Shown here piece after piece: positions 3,816 through 9,834 of a DNA stretch of 11,352 bases. How positions within the stretch are numbered: the stretch's first letter is position 1; each line of letters begins with the position of its first letter. This DNA is from Candidatus Methanomethylophilaceae archaeon (GTDB taxonomy: Archaea; Thermoplasmatota; Thermoplasmata; Methanomassiliicoccales; Methanomethylophilaceae): positions 1 to 11,352 of the forward strand of contig JAFSYZ010000155.1 in assembly GCA_017455785.1 (NCBI GenBank), in the 5' to 3' direction. The notes under the pieces were generated by a model. The model had not been told where the DNA came from and ran no database searches. It saw only the letters and a program-made list of their open reading frames with translations. Position numbers and translations under genes: made by a program.

Positions 3816-6101
3816 ATGGGACGTAAAGAAGAGAATGCGAAGAAGGCAGTAGAGCTGATGAAGGACCAGTCCCTCATCAGGAACCTCGGTACCGCCGCAC
3901 ATATCGACCACGGAAAGACCACCTTCTCGGACAACCTGATCGCAGGTGCCGGACTGATGTCCTCCGAGAGGGCAGGCGAGCAGCGTGCTCTCGACTACGA
4001 TGAGCAGGAGGCGGCCCGTGGAATCACAATCAACGCAGCATCCGCAGCAATGGTCGTTCCTTACAAGGACCCCAAGACAGGCGCTGAGATGCACTACCTG
4101 GTCAACCTCATCGACACACCCGGTCACGTCGACTTCGGTGGAGATGTCACAAGGGCCATGAGGGCACTTGACGGAGTTTACATCCTGTGCTGTGCGGTCG
4201 AGGGAATCATGCCCCAGACAGAGACTGTCATCAGGCAGGCAATGAAGGAGCGTGTCAGGCCCATGCTGTTCATCAACAAGGTGGACAGGGCCATCGTCGA
4301 GCAGCAGCTCACACCTCAGATGATGATCGACAAGTTCTCGAAGATCATCGCACAGTTCAACCAGAAGATCAAGGACGTACTGCCCGCACCCCTCAACAAG
4401 GAGTGGCAGGTCAGTCTCCAGGACGGAACCGTCGCATTGGGTTCCGCATTCAACAACTGGGCAGTTTCCATCCCGTACCTCGGAAGGCCCGAGGTCACCG
4501 AGAGGGCGATCAAGCTCTGTCCGGAACTGGCAGACAAGCTCAAGGGCAAGCCCTTCAACCTCAGCACGGTCTTCGAACTCTGTGCCCAGGAGGGAGGACA
4601 GGCAAAGCTCGCAAAGATCATCCCCATTGCCGATGTGGCATTGGAGATGGCCATCAACCACATCCCCAACCCGGTGGATGCACAGAAGGTCCGTATCCCG
4701 ACCATCTGGAAGGGAGACCTCAACTCCGATCTCGGAAAGCAGATGCTCGCTTGCGACCCCAAGGGAGAGGTCGCACTGATGGTCACCAAGATCATCATGG
4801 ACAAACAGGCCGGAGAGATCGCTATCGGTAGGCTGTTCTCAGGAACACTCACCAAGGGAATGACATTGTACATCGCAGGCAACCCTGCACCTCAGCGTGT
4901 CCAGACCGTCGCACTGATGGTCGGAGCCGAGAGGACACCCGTCGAGGAGTGTAAGGCAGGTAACATCGTTGCAGTGACCGGACTGAAGGATGCCATCGCA
5001 GGATCCTCGGTCTCATCCGTCAAGGACATGGAGCCCTTTGAGAGGATGGCCCACTACTCCGAGCCTGTCGTCACAAAGGCCATCGAGGCCAAGAACATGA
5101 AGGACCTGCCCAAGCTGGTCGAGGTCCTCAGGACGATCGCAAAGGCTGACCCGTCGCTCAACATCGAGATCAACAACGAGACCGGTGAGCACCTGATTTC
5201 AGGTATGGGTGAGCTTCACCTTGAGATCACTGAATACAGGATCATCAACGAGCAGGGTGTCGACATCGTCGCATCACCGCCTATCGTCGTCTACCAGGAG
5301 AGCGTCAAGGGACCCAACCCCAAGGAGTTCGAAGGAAAGTCACCGAACAAGCACAACAAGTTCTACTTCCTCGTCGAGCCCCTGGAGCCCGGTGTCGTTG
5401 AGGCCATCCACAAGGGTGACATCGATCCCGAAGCAAAGATCAAGGACCCGAAGGCACTGGCGAAGCAGCTGGCCGACCTCGGTATGGATACCGAGGAGGC
5501 GAAGGGAATCGTCGCCTTCAAGAACAACAACGCACTCTTCGACTGCACCAAGGGTATCCAGTACCTGAGTGAGACAATGGAGCTCATCAAGCAGTCTTTC
5601 GAAGAGGCAATGATGAAGGGACCTCTCGCAGCAGAGAAGGTCGCCGGACTCAAAGTCAAGCTCATGGATGCAAAGCTGCACGAGGATACCATCCACAGGG
5701 GACCCGCACAGGTCATCCCCGCAGTCAGGGACGGTATCTACGGTGCTATGTGCGAGGCCGGAAGGGTCTTGCTCGAGCCCATGCAGAAGGTATTCATCTC
5801 AGTGCCTCCAGACTACATCGGAGGAGCAGTCAGTCTGATCAGCCAGCGCCGTGGAACCATCCTGGAGACCGGCAGCGAGGGTGCAGACTCGACAGTCACC
5901 GCATCGTGCCCTGTAGCCGAGATGTTCGGATTCTCATCCGATATCCGTGGCAGCACACAGGGACGTGCAATCTGGTCCATCGAGAACGCAGGATTCCTGC
6001 AGGTCCCTATGGAACTCCAGAAGAAGATCGTCACTGAGATCAGAACAAGGAAAGGACTCAACCCCGAGCCGTACGATTCGAAGTACTACTCTGGTCTGTG
6101 A
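3816..6101 (+). CDS. fusA: Translation elongation factor 2 (aEF-2)
   Basis: 761 residues, somewhat longer than the roughly 730 usual for archaeal EF-2. It is the GTPase that drives tRNA-mRNA translocation. The G1 loop is AHIDHGKTT (28-36), with RGITINAA for switch I (69-76), DTPGH (100-104) and NKVD (154-157). The conserved EGKSPNKHNKFYF segment is present. H627 in DTIHRGPAQVIP is the residue expected to become diphthamide. The start is ATG at 3816, preceded by TAGGTGAG; GTG at 3810 overlaps that site. The extra length is in small surface insertions, for example the DPKTGAEM stretch around 85-92. The stop is TGA. Confidence 0.97.
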   Translation: MGRKEENAKKAVELMKDQSLIRNLGTAAHIDHGKTTFSDNLIAGAGLMSSERAGEQRALDYDEQEAARGITINAASAAMVVPYKDPKTGAEMHYLVNLIDTPGHVDFGGDVTRAMRALDGVYILCCAVEGIMPQTETVIRQAMKERVRPMLFINKVDRAIVEQQLTPQMMIDKFSKIIAQFNQKIKDVLPAPLNKEWQVSLQDGTVALGSAFNNWAVSIPYLGRPEVTERAIKLCPELADKLKGKPFNLSTVFELCAQEGGQAKLAKIIPIADVALEMAINHIPNPVDAQKVRIPTIWKGDLNSDLGKQMLACDPKGEVALMVTKIIMDKQAGEIAIGRLFSGTLTKGMTLYIAGNPAPQRVQTVALMVGAERTPVEECKAGNIVAVTGLKDAIAGSSVSSVKDMEPFERMAHYSEPVVTKAIEAKNMKDLPKLVEVLRTIAKADPSLNIEINNETGEHLISGMGELHLEITEYRIINEQGVDIVASPPIVVYQESVKGPNPKEFEGKSPNKHNKFYFLVEPLEPGVVEAIHKGDIDPEAKIKDPKALAKQLADLGMDTEEAKGIVAFKNNNALFDCTKGIQYLSETMELIKQSFEEAMMKGPLAAEKVAGLKVKLMDAKLHEDTIHRGPAQVIPAVRDGIYGAMCEAGRVLLEPMQKVFISVPPDYIGGAVSLISQRRGTILETGSEGADSTVTASCPVAEMFGFSSDIRGSTQGRAIWSIENAGFLQVPMELQKKIVTEIRTRKGLNPEPYDSKYYSGL

Positions 6102-6110
6102 GGGCTTAAA

Positions 6111-6119
6111 CTTAAATAC
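6111..6119 (+). promoter_or_regulatory. Internal TATA box before EF-1A
   Basis: CTTAAATAC lies in the 76-bp gap between EF-2 and EF-1A. A start about 25 bp on would give a leader of roughly 30-35 bases ending in a very strong ribosome binding site, AAAGGAGGA (6164-6172). This suggests that EF-1A, the most abundant product, has extra transcription of its own. Confidence 0.55.
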
Positions 6120-6177
6120 GAAACATCTATTGGAGACAAATCAAGCTTAAAATAATCCTATAAAGGAGGAAAAAAAC

Positions 6178-7434
6178 ATGGCAGAGAAACAGCACATGAA
6201 CTTGGTCATCATCGGACACGTCGACCACGGAAAATCCACCCTTACGGGAAGGATCCTTCTCGAGACCGGTGCAATCGACCCCCACATCGTCGAGAAGTAC
6301 AAGAAAGAAGCAGAGGAGAAGGGTAAGGGATCCTTCTACTTCGCCTGGGTCATGGATGGACTCAAGGAGGAGAGGGAGAGAGGAGTTACCATCGATGTCG
6401 CTCACAAGAGGTTCTACACAGACAAGTACTACTTCACAGTCATCGACGCACCCGGACACCGTGACTTCGTCAAGAACATGATCACAGGAACCTCACAGGC
6501 AGATGCAGCAATCATCACATGCTCTGCAATCGAGGGACCCCAGGCTCAGACAAAGGAGCACATCTTCCTTGCCACCACACTCGGTGTCAAGCAGATCATC
6601 GTCGCCATCAACAAGATGGATGCAGTCAAATATGAAGAGGAGAAGTACAAGGCAGCCGTCGATGGTGTCAAGAAGCTCTTCATGATGATCGGAAACAAGG
6701 CAGAGAACATCCCGTTCATCCCCGTGTCCGCATACGAGGGAGACAACATCAAGACACTCTCCGCCAACACACCCTGGTACAAGGGTCCGACCCTGCTCCA
6801 GGCACTCGACAACCTCACAGTCCCCGCAAAGGAGACAGACAAGGCACTCAGGCTTCCTATCCAGGATGTCTACACCATCACCGGTATCGGAACCGTCCCT
6901 GTCGGACGTGTCGAGACTGGTGTCCTCAAGCCTAACACAACCGTCATGTTCGAGCCTTCACACGTGAAGGGAGAAGTAAAGTCGATCGAGATGCACCACG
7001 AGCAGATGCCCCAGGCACTTCCTGGTGACAACGTCGGATTCAACGTCCGTGGAGTCGCTAAGAACGATGTCAAGAGGGGAGATGTCGCTGGACCTATCGA
7101 CAACCCGCCTTCAGTAGCAAAGGAGTTCACAGCACAGATTATCGTCCTCAACCACCCGTCTGTCATGACCGTCGGATACACACCTGTGTTCCACGTCCAC
7201 ACAGCACAGGTCGCATGCCAGCTCGTGGAGATCATCTCCGCTCAGCGTGCAGGAAAGAAGCTCGAGGATCTCAGCTTCCTTAAGAACGGTGACAACGCAA
7301 TAGTCAAGTTCAAGCCCACCAAGCCTATGGTCATCGAGCCCGCAAAGGACTTCGGACCTCTCGGAAGGTTCGCCATCCGTGACATGGGACAGACTGTTGC
7401 TGCAGGTGTCTGTGTCTCAGTTGAGAAAGCCTGA
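6178..7434 (+). CDS. tuf: Translation elongation factor 1-alpha (aEF-1A)
   Basis: 418 residues, close to the archaeal norm. It delivers aminoacyl-tRNA to the ribosomal A site as a GTP complex. The G1 loop is GHVDHGKS (13-20), switch I contains RGVTID (68-73), G3 is DAPGH (90-94) and NKMD is at 145-148. Domains 2 and 3 (from about residue 215) have the usual motifs, including [17 protein letters not shown] and the C-terminal [18 protein letters not shown]. The ATG is preceded by AAAGGAGGA. It is flanked by EF-2 and S10 as in the classical archaeal str operon. The stop is TGA. Confidence 0.98.
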   Translation: MAEKQHMNLVIIGHVDHGKSTLTGRILLETGAIDPHIVEKYKKEAEEKGKGSFYFAWVMDGLKEERERGVTIDVAHKRFYTDKYYFTVIDAPGHRDFVKNMITGTSQADAAIITCSAIEGPQAQTKEHIFLATTLGVKQIIVAINKMDAVKYEEEKYKAAVDGVKKLFMMIGNKAENIPFIPVSAYEGDNIKTLSANTPWYKGPTLLQALDNLTVPAKETDKALRLPIQDVYTITGIGTVPVGRVETGVLKPNTTVMFEPSHVKGEVKSIEMHHEQMPQALPGDNVGFNVRGVAKNDVKRGDVAGPIDNPPSVAKEFTAQIIVLNHPSVMTVGYTPVFHVHTAQVACQLVEIISAQRAGKKLEDLSFLKNGDNAIVKFKPTKPMVIEPAKDFGPLGRFAIRDMGQTVAAGVCVSVEKA

Positions 7435-7445
7435 AGGTAATCAAC

Positions 7446-7760
7446 ATGGCACAACGCGCAAGAATCTCACTCAGCGGAACCGACCCGCAGAAGGTCGACA
7501 GTGTCTGCGCACAGATCAGGGGAATCTCCCAGAAGACCGGTGTACAGATCCGTGGACCCGTACCACTTCCCACAAAGAAGTTGAAAGTACCTTGCAGGAA
7601 GAGTCCTGACGGTGAGGGAAGCGAGACCTGGGATCGCTGGGAGATGAGGGTCCACAAGAGACTCATCGACCTCGACGCAGATGAGCGTGCCCTAAGGCAG
7701 CTCATGAGGATCCAGGTTCCCGATGGTGTAAACATCGAGATCGTCCTTCGCAGCGCTTAA
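7446..7760 (+). CDS. rps10: 30S ribosomal protein S10 (uS10)
   Basis: 104 residues, the normal archaeal size. uS10 is in the small-subunit head. The family blocks [20 protein letters not shown] and [18 protein letters not shown] are plain. It follows EF-1A after 11 bp with the weak site GAAGGT upstream, so translational coupling is likely. The stop is TAA, and a GC-rich hairpin follows within 14 bp, making this the last gene of the operon. Confidence 0.97.
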   Translation: MAQRARISLSGTDPQKVDSVCAQIRGISQKTGVQIRGPVPLPTKKLKVPCRKSPDGEGSETWDRWEMRVHKRLIDLDADERALRQLMRIQVPDGVNIEIVLRSA

Positions 7761-7773
7761 ACCTTTAATCTTT

Positions 7774-7793
7774 AAGGGGGCGAATGCCCCCTT
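7774..7793 (+). terminator. GC-rich hairpin after the str operon
   Basis: AAGGGGGC (7774-7781) and GCCCCCTT (7786-7793) form a perfect 8-bp stem with loop GAAT. It lacks a long T-tract directly after it, so it may stabilise the mRNA 3' end or attenuate transcription rather than act as a bacterial-type terminator. Confidence 0.6.
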
Positions 7794-7882
7794 ACAAAGA
7801 TACATTTCTGTATAATATTCATCAACGATTTCTGACAGTCCGTGATGTCATTTTCACAATAGCCAGCATATTGATTGATGGT

Positions 7883-7905
7883 TAAGAGATAGGTTTATAT
7901 CTCTC
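7883..7905 (+). promoter_or_regulatory. TATA box of tRNA-Ala inside an inverted repeat
   Basis: TTTATATC (7893-7900) lies about 30 bp before the tRNA. It overlaps an inverted repeat with arms AGAGATA and TATCTCT around GGTTTA. The spacing supports TATA use. Whether the symmetry has a regulatory role is unknown. Confidence 0.55.
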
Positions 7906-7926
7906 CTGTATATCACTTGTTTTGCT

Positions 7927-7999
7927 GGGCAGTTAGATCAGCTGGAAGATCGCTTGCTTTGCAAGCAAGAGGTCGCGCGTTCAAATCGCGCACTGTCCA
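7927..7999 (+). tRNA. tRNA-Ala (anticodon TGC)
   Basis: Complete cloverleaf: acceptor GGGCAGT/ACTGTCC with one G-T pair, T8-A9, D-stem GATC/GATC with loop AGCTGGAA, anticodon stem CTTGC/GCAAG with loop TTTGCAA (T33, TGC at 34-36), variable AGGTC, T-arm GCGCG-TTCAAAT-CGCGC and discriminator A at 7999. CCA is not encoded. The wobble pair at position 3 of the acceptor is G3-T70, the classic alanine identity element. Its 3' end appears to be the attachment site of the element that follows. Confidence 0.95.
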
Positions 8000-8000
8000 C
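7978..8000 (+). other. Probable attachment site (att) at the tRNA-Ala 3' end
   Basis: The T-arm and acceptor 3' strand of tRNA-Ala are directly followed by repeats and an integrase gene pointing towards the tRNA, the standard arrangement for archaeal tyrosine-recombinase integration. No second copy of the tRNA 3' end was found up to 11352, so the far att site is outside the window or lost. Exact core limits are unknown. Confidence 0.5.
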
Positions 8001-8162
8001 TTTCTTTGTCCACCCAGACTTGAAATTTCAGGATTTTCATTGTCCACCAATTTCTGCGGTTCTGTCCACCACTCAGACGGTTCTGTCCACCTGTAGCAGT
8101 TGATGCATTGTCCGCCTCTCCCGGTGTATTGTCCACCAGTCACAGTTCGACCGTTGTCCACC
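7994..8162 (+). repeat. Phased array of eight TGTCCAC repeats
   Basis: TGTCCAC starts at 7994, 8007, 8041, 8063, 8084, 8130 and 8155, with a one-base variant TGTCCGC at 8109. Most copies extend to (T/C)TGTCCACC. From the third copy on, the starts are 22, 21, 25, 21 and 25 bp apart, near two helical turns; the intervening sequences differ. The first copy is the 3' end of tRNA-Ala itself. The likeliest role is arm-type binding sites for the integrase or its accessory factor at attL. Iteron-like replication or control sites are alternatives. No protein gene fits this stretch. Confidence 0.75.
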
Positions 8163-8173
8163 GGGGGTAGGAT

Positions 8174-8809
8174 TCACTCCCCCTTTACGGAGGGGAGCGA
8201 TTCTTGGGAAGAGGTTTGATCGCGGTCGGCATCCCACGTTGCGCGGGCCTTCTCCATCGCCATGATGTTCTTCTGCCTGCCGTAGTACTTCTCGGTGGTC
8301 CTCGTCGATGCGTGGCCCATGAGAACGCTCACCGAAGTGAGCTCGAGGTTCTGGTCGATGTATCTCTGACCGAAGGTCCTCCTGCACTCGCGGAGCTCGA
8401 AGCGGATCTGGAGATCCTGCTCGACGATCTCCTTCATCCTTCTGAGGGAGTTGCCGCATAGGAAACCGTCCTTGCTGGAGTCCGACGGGAACAGGGCCTT
8501 TGAAGGGCTGTGGTGGTCGAAGATCCACTTGGAGCGGGCCTTGAGGTATCTCTCGACGACAGGCCTGATCTCCTCGCGTATCGGGACCGTACGGGCCTCT
8601 CCGTAGGACGCTTCGCCCTTGACATGCACGATGTCGAGAGTCCACGCCCTTGTGTCGATGTCGGTCACTTCCGCCAGACGGATCTCCTTGTTTCTTGTGC
8701 CGGTGTCTATGCACAGGAGCACCAATGCGTAAGCCCTTATGCGGTTGAAGTCCTCGGGATCCACGGCCAATCCTCTCTGGAGAATCGCCTGGTAGGTCTC
8801 GTCGGACAT
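8174..8809 (-). CDS. Tyrosine recombinase (integrase), catalytic domain only
   Basis: 211 residues equal to the catalytic half of a phage-type integrase. Active-site residues are R39 (in TGTRNKE), K64 (VHVKGE), R143, H166 (LMGHAS) and nucleophile Y175 (TTEKYYGR). The first residue of the usual HxxR box is Arg (R140-E-C-R143). The N-terminal core-binding domain is missing: upstream in frame come TCT, TCC and then TAG at 8816-8818, and the sequence before that codes in another frame. The ATG at 8809 is therefore a convenient start, with only a distant AGAGAGG before it. It ends with TGA just short of the repeat array. It is probably a remnant, although the catalytic residues are intact. Confidence 0.8.
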   Translation of the reverse strand: MSDETYQAILQRGLAVDPEDFNRIRAYALVLLCIDTGTRNKEIRLAEVTDIDTRAWTLDIVHVKGEASYGEARTVPIREEIRPVVERYLKARSKWIFDHHSPSKALFPSDSSKDGFLCGNSLRRMKEIVEQDLQIRFELRECRRTFGQRYIDQNLELTSVSVLMGHASTRTTEKYYGRQKNIMAMEKARATWDADRDQTSSQESLPSVKGE

Positions 8810-9144
8810 AGAGGACTAGAAGCCTCTCTTCACGGGAAAGGTCGCTCTGAACTGCAGCTTTTTTATTGAGAAGGGTCTGCATTTGAGTATTTTCAATATC
8901 GGCCTGACGACGGAGGACCTCAATCTCTGTCTTGATACTAGAAATACTCTGATCAAGTTCCTTTATTGAATTATCATTTAGCTTGAGTAGCTTTTTCTTA
9001 ATTTGAGCAATCTCCAGATTATAGAAATCTCTGTCATGAACGGCATTGATGAAATTATCAATGTCATAATCACTAAGTATGCATGATTTCAGCTGTTCGA
9101 CCCTTGAAAGGGATATGTCCAAAGACCCCTGTGAGACGCAGATT
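8810..9144 (-). pseudogene. AT-richer coiled-coil fragment between Rep relic and integrase
   Basis: Read in the frame that is open from 9284, this segment encodes a hydrophilic heptad-rich helix, including IAQIKKKLLKLND, SIKELDQSISSIKTEIEVL and DLSREERLLVLY. It lies in a different frame from the Rep relic before it and the integrase after it. Its base composition is visibly more AT-rich than either, mainly at 8860-9090. The frame stays open through the integrase gene, but that part is plainly a shadow. I do not recognise a family. It may be the N-terminal part of the integrase after a frameshift near 8810-8825, or a piece of a third gene joined by deletion. Confidence 0.45.
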
Positions 9145-9736
9145 CTATCGGAAAAGGTGGAAATGAGGTGCGAGCTGCCAATCCGTCTGTTTCTGTCTAT
9201 GGCTGTGGAAGACGGTGGCGCCTGCGTGGGCTCCGCATGCCTGGAGGTCGTCGATGACAATCTGGAACATGGCATCGAACTCATTCTTCGTCTGCATCAT
9301 GCACTTGGCCCATTCCTGCGGAGGGCTGACTACCCAATGGGAGATCTCCGGACGCTGATGCGTCTGCTGCTCGACGAGCTTGGCGTATCTGAGGAGAGGC
9401 TTTTCTGTTTCCACTCCCTGCTTGAGTGCCTTGTCGTTGAAGCATTCGGGACAGTGGAGGCTCCAGCAGTGCTGGCGCTTGCCCTTGATGAAGTGCTCCG
9501 GATGGTCGGGGCACATGCTGTATACGATCCCCCCGTCCTTGGACCTGATGAAGCCGCACCCCCTTCTCCTTGGGACGGTTGGTATCATGGCCGGGGAAGG
9601 TCCAGTCGATGTATTCGTGGTATTCCGGCCTGAAGAAGAAAGGATTTCCTGAACGGTCGTAGAAGGCCGTCTTACCTTCCTGAATCTGATCGTAGATACG
9701 TGTATGGATGTTAGGGGTCAGCTATGTCCAGAACAT
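9145..9736 (-). pseudogene. Rolling-circle replication initiator (HUH Rep) relic
   Basis: From ATG at 9736, preceded by GGAAGG, the frame reads MFWT, then TAG (9722-9724), then LTPNIHTRIYDQIQEGK onward. At the five-C run 9559-9563 it shifts by one base into the frame with the zinc-finger-like cluster (CPDH...HC...HCPECF), HWVVSPPQEW, AGATVFHSHR and finally APHFH, the His-hydrophobic-His motif of HUH endonucleases. This order resembles Rep proteins of archaeal rolling-circle plasmids. It ends at TAG (9145-9147) just after the HUH motif, so the catalytic tyrosine region is absent. One frameshift, one internal TAG and this truncation mark it as a relic, unless TAG is read through and the frameshift is a sequencing error. 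Confidence 0.7.
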
Positions 9737-9834
9737 CGTCCTTCCAATAGTTGCAACAGCTCTTATTATTCATTAATACGCATTAAATACTAGCTCTTCG
9801 TAATAAAGTTACTGAGCATTCAGAGGGAGATACA
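9737..9834. promoter_or_regulatory. Divergent intergenic region
   Basis: This AT-rich gap separates the Rep relic (leftward) from the adhesin gene (rightward). TTAAATA at 9783-9789 is a TATA candidate for the adhesin, predicting a start near 9812. ATTAATA-type sequence at about 9770-9778 could serve the relic. GAGGGAGA (9823-9830) is the ribosome binding site for the ATG at 9835. Confidence 0.5.

Noticed and set aside
3786..4661. A 291-codon minus-strand open frame opposite EF-2
   Set aside because: Long antisense frame caused by the codon bias of EF-2; leucine/cysteine/aspartate-rich with no domain.
7913..8161. Protein gene on the minus strand over the repeat array
   Set aside because: The 82-residue frame repeats the GTGGACA heptamer as WT and reads into tRNA-Ala (RDLNARP string); it is not coding.
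7994..8162. CRISPR array
   Set aside because: The repeat unit is only 7-9 bp with spacers of 6-27 bp, and no cas gene is nearby.
8073..9284. A 403-codon minus-strand open frame running through both integrase and coiled coil
   Set aside because: Only its middle (about 8810-9144) looks like real protein. The rest is an arginine/glycine/proline-rich shadow of the integrase frame and of the Rep relic.
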